A DNA stretch of 64,000 bases from an uncultured Paracoccaceae bacterium (GTDB taxonomy: Bacteria > Pseudomonadota > Alphaproteobacteria > Rhodobacterales > Rhodobacteraceae): contig CANNFE010000009.1 in assembly GCA_947503775.1 (NCBI GenBank), forward strand, positions 55,668 to 119,667, given 5' to 3'. Of this stretch, positions 57,621 to 64,000 are shown in pieces. The stretch's first letter is position 1, and each line of letters begins with the position of its first letter. The position numbers and the translations under genes are program-made. The notes under the pieces are model-generated. The model did not search any database. It saw only the letters and a list, made by a program, of their open reading frames with translations, and had not been told where the DNA came from.

Positions 57621-58139
57621 ATGACATCAACCACCTTCGCAACTCAGCAAAAAGTCTTCGCAAAGCGGATGAAGAAGATCGAAAGCGGTCGCAATCGCCG
57701 CTGGAAGGATCCGCATACGGGCTTTTCGGTGACCAAGAAGGCCGGTCCGAAAAAGTCGATGCCCGCGCCTCCGTCTTTTGTGCGGTCCGTGATCGTTGGT
57801 ATCGCGGTTCTGCTGGTCGCGCGCTACGCGCTCTTTCAGGCCGAGATCTACGCGTCCGAGGACGTCCTTGCCTATGCGGCGGAGTATATGCCGATCATCG
57901 TCGTGGCCTTCCCGCTCTTTCTGCTGATCGCAGCGCGAATGATGCTCGGGCGGAAAGGACTTCTGTCATTCGGCATGCAGGCGGGAACCGTCGTTCTTGG
58001 CGCGGCCGCATTGCACAATGCCGTCTGGCTCGCACCGGACGTCTTTCTTCAGTTGTTTTCGCCGGAATGGGTGAACGGCGTGAAGGCAAGCGCGGAACCG
58101 GGCACTCTGGTGCTGGGACCGCTGACCTACCGGCTCTGA
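57621..58139 (+). CDS. membrane protein with a basic N-terminus, suf operon
   Basis: A 172-residue protein. The first 50 residues are strongly basic (FAKRMKKIESGRNRRWKDP), followed by three hydrophobic segments (about 55-75, 85-108 and 115-135). No catalytic motif is seen. I set the start at the ATG 57621; upstream in-frame codons back to 57546 are possible. Conserved unknowns at this place in suf operons are common in Rhodobacteraceae (from memory). Role unknown. Confidence 0.7.
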   Translation: MTSTTFATQQKVFAKRMKKIESGRNRRWKDPHTGFSVTKKAGPKKSMPAPPSFVRSVIVGIAVLLVARYALFQAEIYASEDVLAYAAEYMPIIVVAFPLFLLIAARMMLGRKGLLSFGMQAGTVVLGAAALHNAVWLAPDVFLQLFSPEWVNGVKASAEPGTLVLGPLTYRL

Positions 58140-58260
58140 CCCTCGCCGCGCGCGCGGCACAGACCTATATCCCAACCAGCACGCTCCGCCCGGATCTCGA
58201 TCCGGTTGCGGAGCTGGTTTTATTGGCCCATGGCCAACCGATGACAAGCAGGAGAGCAGT

Positions 58261-59016
58261 ATGCTGACGATCAAGGACCTTCATGTTCAGCTTGAAGAGG
58301 AGGAAAAGCAGATCCTCAAAGGCGTCGATCTTGAGATCGAGCCGGGGAAGGTTCACGCGATCATGGGCCCAAACGGATCGGGCAAATCGACGCTTAGCTA
58401 TGTGCTGTCCGGGCGCGACGGATATGAGGTGACGAAAGGCTCTGCCACGCTTGATGGCGAGGATATCCTCGAGATGGAACCGGAAGAGCGGGCCGCCGCA
58501 GGCCTTTTCCTTGCCTTTCAGTATCCGGTCGAGATTCCGGGCGTCGGCAACATGACCTTCCTGCGCACGGCGGTGAATTCCCAGCGCGCGGCAAGGGGCG
58601 AAGAGGACGTGTCGGCCGCTGATTTCCTCAAGCTGATCCGCGAGAAGGCCAAGGCGCTCAAGATCGATGCCGACATGCTCAAGCGGCCGGTCAATGTGGG
58701 CTTTTCCGGTGGCGAGAAGAAGCGCAACGAGATCCTGCAAATGGCAGTTCTCGAGCCCAAGATGTGCATCCTCGACGAGACCGATTCAGGCCTTGACGTC
58801 GATGCGATGAAGCTGGTGTCGGACGGGGTCAACGCACTGAGGAACGCGGGCCGCTCTTTCCTGGTTATCACACATTATCAAAGGCTTCTCGATCACATCA
58901 AACCCGATGTGGTGCATATCATGGCGGATGGCAAAATCGTAAAAAGCGGCGGTCCCGAGCTCGCTTTGGAAGTCGAAAACAACGGCTATGGCGATCTTCT
59001 TGCGGAGACGGCGTGA
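58261..59016 (+). CDS. sufC: Fe-S assembly ATPase SufC
   Basis: A 251-residue ABC-type ATPase of the soluble SufBCD complex. Walker A GPNGSGKST lies at residues 37-45, the signature region VGFSGGEKKRNEILQM and Walker B PKMCILDETDSGLDVDA follow. No membrane partner exists in this family. Its stop overlaps the sufD start. Confidence 0.97.
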   Translation: MLTIKDLHVQLEEEEKQILKGVDLEIEPGKVHAIMGPNGSGKSTLSYVLSGRDGYEVTKGSATLDGEDILEMEPEERAAAGLFLAFQYPVEIPGVGNMTFLRTAVNSQRAARGEEDVSAADFLKLIREKAKALKIDADMLKRPVNVGFSGGEKKRNEILQMAVLEPKMCILDETDSGLDVDAMKLVSDGVNALRNAGRSFLVITHYQRLLDHIKPDVVHIMADGKIVKSGGPELALEVENNGYGDLLAETA

Positions 59017-60308
59017 TGCAGGCGTTGCGTGATCTCAAACAGTCGACGACCCGGACGCGACTCTCGGATCTCAAGTTCGAGGAGGGCGCGGCCTGGGCCA
59101 ACCAAAGTCGGGCCGCGGCGCGCGACCGGGTGGCGAGCATGGGTCTTCCGCATAAACGCGACGAGTACTGGAAGTTCACCGACCCAAGCTCCTTGGTAGA
59201 GGCCCAGCCGACGCCTGCCGCGGTGTTTGAGGCTGGCGAAACCCCGGTCTTTGGAGAGGTCGACCGGCTGAAGATCGTTTTCGTGGATGGGGTCTTTGAC
59301 GCCGACGCCTCTGATCCGCTTGAGATCGAGGGGCTCGAGATCCTTCGCCTCTCTGAGGTTTTTACGCGCGACATCCACTGGGCCAAGGATCTTTATGGCG
59401 TGCTGGAGGCGCGCGGGCAATCGCCGGTCGAACGACCTTTCGCGGCGCTCAACACGGCCTTTGCGACGGATGGCGTTGTGATCCGGGCGACCGTGCAGGT
59501 CTCGCGGCCGATCAACCTGATCTATCACCATCGCGACACGAAATCCGATGCGATCCTTCATCACCTCATCAAGGTCGAAGAGGGGGCGGATCTTACGGTT
59601 TTGGAAACCGGACCCGCCGCCGCCCGCTTCAACAAGGTGATGGAGATCGACATCGCTGATAAGGGCGCCTTCCATCATGTGAGGGCGCAGGGCCGGGATC
59701 ACGAGCGGCGTGCTGTGACGGGCACGTTCGCACGGCTGGGGACCGAAAGCGCGTTCAAGTCCTTTACGCTGACGGCCAATGGCGTGCTGACCCGCAACGA
59801 ATGCGTGATCGAGCTGACCGGAGACGACGCGATCGCCCATGTAGCCGGCGCGGCTGTCGGCGATGGCGACGATTTCCATCACGATGACACGGTGTTCATC
59901 ACCCATGACGCGGTGAATTGCGAAAGCCGTCAGGTCTTTAAGAAGGTGCTGCGAAACGGGGCAGTTGGAGTCTTTCAGGGCAAGATCCTTGTCAAGGAAG
60001 GCGCCCAAAAGACGGATGGATATCAAATCAGCCAGTCGCTTTTGCTGGACGGTGACAGCCAGTTCCTCGCCAAACCCGAGCTTGAGATCTATGCCGATGA
60101 CGTGATCTGCTCCCATGGATCGACATCGGGTGCGATCGATGAGGACGCGCTCTTTTATCTTCGCTCGAGAGGGGTCGAGCCGGGAAAGGCGACGGATCTT
60201 TTGACATTGGCCTTCCTGGCCGAGGCTCTTGACGAGATCGAGAACGAGGCGCTGGCCGAGGATCTGCGGCACCGGCTCGAAGCCTGGCTGGCCCGCCGTC
60301 GAAGCTGA
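59016..60308 (+). CDS. sufD: Fe-S assembly protein SufD
   Basis: A 430-residue SufD, paired with SufB and SufC in cluster formation. It has the N-terminal region with LPHKRDEYWKFTDPSSL and a beta-helix ending in the conserved CSHGSTSGAIDEDALFYLRSRG. The ATG at 59016 overlaps the sufC stop by one base (TGATG); a GTG three bases earlier is an alternative. The following Yip1-like gene also overlaps by one base. Confidence 0.96.
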   Translation: MQALRDLKQSTTRTRLSDLKFEEGAAWANQSRAAARDRVASMGLPHKRDEYWKFTDPSSLVEAQPTPAAVFEAGETPVFGEVDRLKIVFVDGVFDADASDPLEIEGLEILRLSEVFTRDIHWAKDLYGVLEARGQSPVERPFAALNTAFATDGVVIRATVQVSRPINLIYHHRDTKSDAILHHLIKVEEGADLTVLETGPAAARFNKVMEIDIADKGAFHHVRAQGRDHERRAVTGTFARLGTESAFKSFTLTANGVLTRNECVIELTGDDAIAHVAGAAVGDGDDFHHDDTVFITHDAVNCESRQVFKKVLRNGAVGVFQGKILVKEGAQKTDGYQISQSLLLDGDSQFLAKPELEIYADDVICSHGSTSGAIDEDALFYLRSRGVEPGKATDLLTLAFLAEALDEIENEALAEDLRHRLEAWLARRRS

Positions 60309-60799
60309 TGTCTGTCTTTCGCGATATTCTCCGAAGCTGGAAAGCGCCCCGGACCATCGTCCGGGGCCTTTTGGCGCAAGGGCAGCGAGAGGATCGGGCG
60401 ATTGCCTATCTGATGATTGGATGCCTGCTGATCTTCATCGCGCAGCTTCCCCGGCTGGCCCGGACCGCCCATCTTGAGGATATCGGGCTTGACCGTCTGG
60501 TGGCCTATGAGTTTCTCGCCTGGCTCATCGTCTGGCCGCTTGCATTTTACGGCCTGGCCGCCTTGTCGCATCTCGCGGCAAAGCTTTTGGGCGGGCGCGG
60601 CGACTGGTTTTCAGCGCGCCTTGCTTTGTTCTGGGCGCTTTTGGCTGCAACGCCGGCCGCCTTGCTTTATGGGCTGACCACGGGTCTTATCGGGCCGGGG
60701 CCTCAGGCTGCTTTGACCGGGTCCATCTGGCTTTTGGGGCTGGCCTGGATCTGGATTTCGGGATTGATCGAGGCGGAAACGCAGGAGGCGGCTTTGTGA
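60308..60799 (+). CDS. Yip1-family membrane protein
   Basis: A 163-residue membrane protein with four or five helices of the Yip1 domain type: a basic N-terminal part followed by helices at about 33-50, 64-88, 103-124 and 133-155. It overlaps the sufD stop by one base and the next Yip1-like gene by one, so both are translated as part of the suf message. The family is known from membrane trafficking in eukaryotes; bacterial function is unknown. Confidence 0.75.
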   Translation: MSVFRDILRSWKAPRTIVRGLLAQGQREDRAIAYLMIGCLLIFIAQLPRLARTAHLEDIGLDRLVAYEFLAWLIVWPLAFYGLAALSHLAAKLLGGRGDWFSARLALFWALLAATPAALLYGLTTGLIGPGPQAALTGSIWLLGLAWIWISGLIEAETQEAAL

Positions 60800-61389
60800 T
60801 GTTGCTCGATCCGCCCGTTCTGGGACAGCTTCTGCGCGAGACGGTCGTTCGACCTGCCCATGCCGCCCGGCAACTCATCGATCTGCGCCTGTCGGGTGAA
60901 GCGATCTGGACGGCTCTGGCCCTTGTCGCGGTGCTAAGTGTGCTCGCCGTCGCGGTTTGGCAGCTTGTCCTTCCTGTGACCGTTCAGGACGGAATGATCG
61001 CGGCCGGCCCCATGGTTATGGGGGTCATAATCGCCTCCGTGACGATCGCCCTGGCCTTCGTGATCCATTATCTGGGCGCTGCGATGGGCGGATCGGGCGG
61101 CTTTGCGGGCGCGCTGACCCTTGTCGTCTGGTTTCAGTTTTTCACCACCGTCCTTCAGGTGCTGCAATTGCCCATCGCCTTGGTCATCCCGGCCCTTGCC
61201 AGCGGGATCACCGTGCTTGCGATGGGCGTGGCAATCTGGGTCATGGTCAATTTCGTGAACGTCCTACATGGATTTCAGAACTTGGCCCAGGCAAGCGTTC
61301 TGCTGGTTCTCGCCTTTATCGGCATGGCGCTTGGCCTTGGTTTTATCCTGACCCTGATTGGGGTTTCTGTTCCCGGGGGGAGCGCATGA
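60799..61389 (+). CDS. second Yip1-family membrane protein
   Basis: A 196-residue protein with five predicted helices: LALVAVLSVLAVAVWQLVLPV, GVIIASVTIALAFVIHYLG, a central GALTLVVWFQFFTTVLQVL with an aromatic cluster typical of Yip1 domains, VIPALASGITVLAMGVAI and the C-terminal helix. It overlaps sufS by four bases (ATGA). Together with the preceding gene it probably encodes a two-protein membrane unit. Link to cluster assembly is unproven. Confidence 0.75.
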   Translation: MLLDPPVLGQLLRETVVRPAHAARQLIDLRLSGEAIWTALALVAVLSVLAVAVWQLVLPVTVQDGMIAAGPMVMGVIIASVTIALAFVIHYLGAAMGGSGGFAGALTLVVWFQFFTTVLQVLQLPIALVIPALASGITVLAMGVAIWVMVNFVNVLHGFQNLAQASVLLVLAFIGMALGLGFILTLIGVSVPGGSA

Positions 61390-62609
61390 GCTACGATATC
61401 GATGCCATCCGGGCGGATTTTCCGATCCTGAGCAGGACGGTAAACGACAAGCCGCTGGTCTATCTCGACAACGGTGCGTCAGCTCAGAAGCCGCAGGCGG
61501 TGATCGATGCGATCACGACGGCCTATTCGATGGAATACTCGAATGTGCATCGCGGTCTGCATTATCTGTCGAACCTTGCCACCGAAAACTACGAGGCCGT
61601 GCGCGGCAAGATCGCTCGGTTCCTGAACGCTCCGTCCGAGAACGAGATCGTCTTCACCACCGGAACGACGGAAGCGATCAATCTTGTCTCCTATGGCTGG
61701 GCCGCCCCGCGCATGGAGGCCGGAGACGAGATCATCCTGACCGTGATGGAGCATCACGCCAACATCGTGCCTTGGCACCTTCTTAGAGAGCGTCAGGGCG
61801 TCAAACTGGTCTGGGTCGATATCGACGCGACCGGAGCGCTTGATCCGCAAAAGATCCTCGACACGATCACCCCGCGGACCCGGTTGATCGCCGTATCCCA
61901 TCTGTCGAACGTTCTGGGGACCAAGGTCGATATAAAGGCGATCTGCGACGGCGCCAGAGAGCATGGCGTGCCTGTCCTCGTCGATGGATCGCAAGCGGCG
62001 GTCCATCACAAGGTCGATGTGACCGATCTGGGCTGCGATTTCTATGCGATCACGGGCCACAAGCTCTACGGCCCGTCCGGATCCGGCGCGATCTATATCC
62101 GCCGGGAGAGGATGGACGAGATGCAGCCCTTCTTGGGCGGCGGCGACATGATCCGCGAGGTGGCCAAGGATCAGGTCAGCTGGAACGATCCTCCGATGAA
62201 GTTCGAAGCGGGCACACCCGGTATCGTCCAGACCATCGGGCTTGGCGCTGCGCTCGACTATATGAGCGCACTTGGTATGGATCAGATCGCAGCCCACGAG
62301 GACAGCTTGCGCGACTATGCTGCGCAAAAACTCTCGGGCCTCAACTGGCTGAACGTTCAGGGGACGACGCCCGATAAGGGTGCGATCTTCTCCTTCACCC
62401 TCGACGGCGCGGCCCATGCGCATGACATCTCGACGGTGCTAGACAAAAAGGGCGTCGCGGTCAGGGCCGGACATCACTGCGCGCAGCCGCTCATGGATCA
62501 CATTGGCGTTCCGGCAACCTGCAGGGCGAGCTTTGGGCTCTATAACACACGCGAGGAGGTCGACGTGCTCGTCGAGGCGTTGGAGCTCTGCCACGAGCTC
62601 TTTGCCTGA
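61386..62609 (+). CDS. sufS: cysteine desulfurase SufS
   Basis: Group II cysteine desulfurase of 407 residues. It starts [15 protein letters not shown] and shows [12 protein letters not shown], the PLP Lys in [17 protein letters not shown] and the catalytic Cys in [12 protein letters not shown], the conserved SufS form. It normally passes sulfur to SufE or SufU; neither follows, nor does an A-type carrier gene, as the tRNA-Arg gene and mobile debris begin right after. The ATG at 61386 overlaps the preceding stop. Confidence 0.96.
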   Translation: MSYDIDAIRADFPILSRTVNDKPLVYLDNGASAQKPQAVIDAITTAYSMEYSNVHRGLHYLSNLATENYEAVRGKIARFLNAPSENEIVFTTGTTEAINLVSYGWAAPRMEAGDEIILTVMEHHANIVPWHLLRERQGVKLVWVDIDATGALDPQKILDTITPRTRLIAVSHLSNVLGTKVDIKAICDGAREHGVPVLVDGSQAAVHHKVDVTDLGCDFYAITGHKLYGPSGSGAIYIRRERMDEMQPFLGGGDMIREVAKDQVSWNDPPMKFEAGTPGIVQTIGLGAALDYMSALGMDQIAAHEDSLRDYAAQKLSGLNWLNVQGTTPDKGAIFSFTLDGAAHAHDISTVLDKKGVAVRAGHHCAQPLMDHIGVPATCRASFGLYNTREEVDVLVEALELCHELFA

Positions 62610-62686
62610 GAACGACCGCGCAATCGGGAAACAAACCGGATTTTGCGATTGTCGCCTCTGACGTCATCCCATATAGCGAAGGCGAT

Positions 62687-62763
62687 GCACCCGTAGCTCA
62701 GCTGGATAGAGCGCCGCCCTCCGAAGGCGGAGGCCAGAGGTTCGAATCCTCTCGGGTGCGCCA
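62687..62763 (+). tRNA. tRNA-Arg (anticodon CCG)
   Basis: Acceptor stem GCACCCG pairs with CGGGTGC. The anticodon arm CCGCC-CTCCGAA-GGCGG gives CCG. T-arm AGAGGTTCGAATCCTCT, CCA encoded at 62761-62763. 77 bases. It borders decayed mobile DNA on its 3' side. Confidence 0.95.
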
Positions 62764-63228
62764 TTTCTCTCAATAAATCAGTATCTTAAAAAGTCGCGCT
62801 TGGTAGCTTTGCTGCTTACGCCATGCTTACGCGGCGATTTTGCGTAAGCAAACAGGTCGTCTAGGCGTGCAGAAGCGATATCGCCAACCAGGTCGGTCGG
62901 TTGTGCCGGAAGTTCGAATCTCACGTGCCCCGCCACCCACCTGTCCTGGCTTTGTGGTGTGCTTTCCTTGCAGGTATTGTGTTAAGGTTTCAGAGCCTTG
63001 TCGGGCACGTCTTCTTGGTGAGACTTGGTTCTGGGCTTAGATCTGGCCGGATGTGGGCCTGCGTCTCAGTTTGGGGAATGCGCGGTACGAGTTTGCGGAT
63101 GCGGAGTGAGCTGAGACGGTAGTATCTCGCTGTATCGCTGTATCGCTGTATCGCTGATCGCTGCGGCTCGGGGGCGCTGCGCCTGCCGCTTGGTGTGATG
63201 TCGATGCGTCTGCGTCTATCTCTGCTGC
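62764..63228. other. gene-free mobile-element debris after tRNA-Arg
   Basis: No intact gene is seen. The stretch has an inverted repeat GCTTACGC...GCGTAAGC around 62830-62850 and a tRNA-like 3' tail at 62905-62934 (AAGTTCGAATC...CGCCA). The tail resembles a T-arm and acceptor end but lacks the rest of a tRNA. This is the layout expected of an old attachment region next to a tRNA gene, but no direct repeat of the tRNA-Arg end was found. Confidence 0.45.
63127..63163. repeat. octanucleotide tandem repeat TCGCTGTA
   Basis: Three exact TCGCTGTA copies (63127-63150), then TCGCTGA and TCGCTG. It lies within the decayed mobile region, so a coding role is unlikely. Confidence 0.85.
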
Positions 63229-63416
63229 CGCCAGATCTTGGAGTTTTGCGATGTGCTTGATCTGGTCTTCCCAGAGCGGTGGGAGGCCGGTTTTGACGAG
63301 GTAATCGGTGGTCAGGGCCGGGGGTTGGGTGCCTTTTGCGATGGTCTCTAGGAGGGGCGGGGCTAGCAGCGCGAGAGAGAGGAGGTCCTTGATCCGGCGG
63401 GGCGAGGTGTCGTCTA
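63229..63416 (-). pseudogene. serine recombinase C-terminal remnant
   Basis: Reading leftward, about 55 codons give a stretch with RRIKDLLSLALLAPPLLETI, then GTQPPALTTDY and LPPLWEDQIKHI. That is the C-terminal tail pattern of large serine recombinases (a leucine-rich LAP...I..G.QP..LT segment followed by LP.W..Q). Nothing of the catalytic domain precedes it; the frame joins IS5-type sequence at about 63417. A leftover of an integrated element near the tRNA-Arg gene. Confidence 0.7.
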
Positions 63417-63723
63417 CATCGGCGCGCGGGCATTGTGCGGGTCTCTGCCGACGGTCGAGTGGCTGATCGCCGACCGGGGCTACGACGCCGACTGGTTCCG
63501 CGAAGCGTTGAAAGACAAGGGTATCCGACCTTGCATCCCGGGAAGAAAGACCCGCGGCGAGGCTGTGCGATACGACAGGCGCCGATACAAGCGACGCAAC
63601 CGCATCGAGATCACGTTTGGTCGTCTGAAGGACTGACGCCGCATCGCCATCCGCTACCATAGATGCCCCAAGGTCTTCCTATCAGCCATTGCATCGGCCG
63701 CCGCAGTCATCTTCTGGCTATGA
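63417..63723 (+). pseudogene. IS5-family transposase remnant with in-frame stop
   Basis: The C-terminal third of an IS5-type (IS427-like) DDE transposase: VEWLIADRGYDADWFREALK has the second catalytic Asp region, and RNRIEITFGRLKD the catalytic Glu region. A TGA at 63634-63636 stands where a Trp follows in intact enzymes (GRLKDW-RRI), and the frame resumes with RRIAIRYHRCPKVFLSAIAS to the final stop at 63721-63723. The 5' two thirds are missing. An inactive relic. Confidence 0.88.
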
Positions 63724-63727
63724 CCAT

Positions 63728-63803
63728 CAATGAGTCTGGAGCCTAGAGAGCACCTCACTGGGATCGTGCCTCCAAACGGAAAACAATGGGTCCTGACCCT
63801 AGT
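63728..63803. repeat. two similar IS-end-like sequences
   Basis: CAATGAGTCTGGAGCCTAG (63728-63746) directly follows the transposase remnant and fits an IS5-type terminal repeat. CAATGGGTCCTGACCCTAG (63785-63803) matches it at most positions 57 bases on. They look like right ends of two related elements, one nested by the other or both decayed. The final 197 bases of the window hold nothing recognisable. Confidence 0.6.
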
Positions 63804-64000
63804 GAAAGCTCACTTTGTTCCGCCTAGCATTCGTCGGTGCCGTCAAGATGTTGTGCGGCATTACCAATGTCCGCGTCGGGAAGCTGCACCACAGCGTTGA
63901 CTTGCAGCGCCAAGGTCCGCTACGGGCCGTCTGCTTGACTTTGCAAAGTCCGCTTCCTGCGCACACCGGACCTTGGTGTGGTCGCGGCATCACCACCACT

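Noticed and set aside
60957..62609. A 550-codon version of sufS starting inside the Yip1-like gene
   Set aside because: The first 143 codons are an out-of-phase reading of the Yip1-like gene; the SufS N-terminus is at 61386.
62540..62773. Minus-strand frame starting [19 protein letters not shown]
   Set aside because: This is the antisense of tRNA-Arg, a well-known spurious annotation in many genomes.
62905..62934. A second tRNA gene after tRNA-Arg
   Set aside because: Only a T-arm-like and CCA-ending tail is present; no acceptor 5' strand, D-arm or anticodon arm can be formed upstream.
63127..63163. TCGCTGTA repeats as a CRISPR-like or phase-variation tract
   Set aside because: Units are 8 bases and contiguous with no spacers, and the tract is not inside or just upstream of an intact gene.

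Overview
The window is a GC-rich (about 62 percent by eye) chromosomal segment of an alphaproteobacterium, most likely a Rhodobacteraceae (Roseobacter-group) member. The evidence is a single-cysteine IscR with an Iron-Rhodo-type operator, a GAAC-N7-GAAC SOS box in front of recA, a CckA-type hybrid kinase, a zwf-pgl-pgi cluster and an iscR-csd-suf operon with small membrane genes interleaved. Most of it is ordinary core genome. Long antisense reading frames caused by codon bias are common and were discounted.

Layout. 1-5.1 kb: an MFS permease running off the left edge, then cobalamin genes (cobB and cobA leftward, cbiD and cobK rightward). 5.2-7.3 kb: a DNA glycosylase, a carboxylesterase and an HNH nuclease. 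7.4-11.3 kb: zwf, pgl and pgi. 11.7-16.3 kb: a ureohydrolase, a TTG-started thioesterase, a prepilin-peptidase-like membrane protein without its aspartates, an AraC remnant, a secreted histidine phosphatase-SnoaL fusion and an EF-hand protein divergent from a two-component system (16.5-18.6 kb). 18.6-21.5 kb: tRNA-Gly(CCC), a methyltransferase and an ASKHA/ferredoxin corrinoid activator. 21.7-22.3 kb: a tandem repeat block built on AGGTTAA pairs. 22.6-26.5 kb: a glutaredoxin-MauE protein under a CueR-like regulator, guaB and an RsmB-like methyltransferase. 26.6-34.9 kb: cckA, a sulfotransferase, recA, a BASS transporter, alaS and a DUF1330 protein. 35.0-42.1 kb: an unknown protein, typA, a Hint-like protein, tRNA-Leu(UAG), tig, an HD hydrolase and rplI-rpsR-rpsF. 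42.4-45.7 kb: envelope proteins, including YceI and a b561-YceI fusion. 45.7-48.7 kb: znuBC-zur divergent from znuA. 48.7-53.3 kb: mscS-type channel, icd, a flavodoxin-like protein, a GNAT protein and an alpha/beta hydrolase. 53.4-62.6 kb: the iron-sulfur assembly operon iscR-csd-sufB-x-x-x-sufC-sufD-x-x-sufS. 62.7-64 kb: tRNA-Arg(CCG), followed by decayed mobile DNA (a serine-recombinase tail, an IS5-type transposase with an in-frame stop, and IS-end-like sequences).

Functional links. The cobalamin genes make the corrinoid that the ASKHA activator is expected to keep reduced, probably for a methionine synthase lacking its own reactivation domain. Zur, IscR, the CueR-like protein and LexA (through its box at recA) each have a recognisable operator here, so metal and stress control can be read from the sequence. 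The leads least explained by known families are the 21.7-22.3 kb repeat block, a second IscR-type box inside the csd coding sequence, and several catalytically degenerate domains (prepilin peptidase-like, Hint-like, monothiol glutaredoxin-MauE). I did not find a clear undescribed defence or mobile system.
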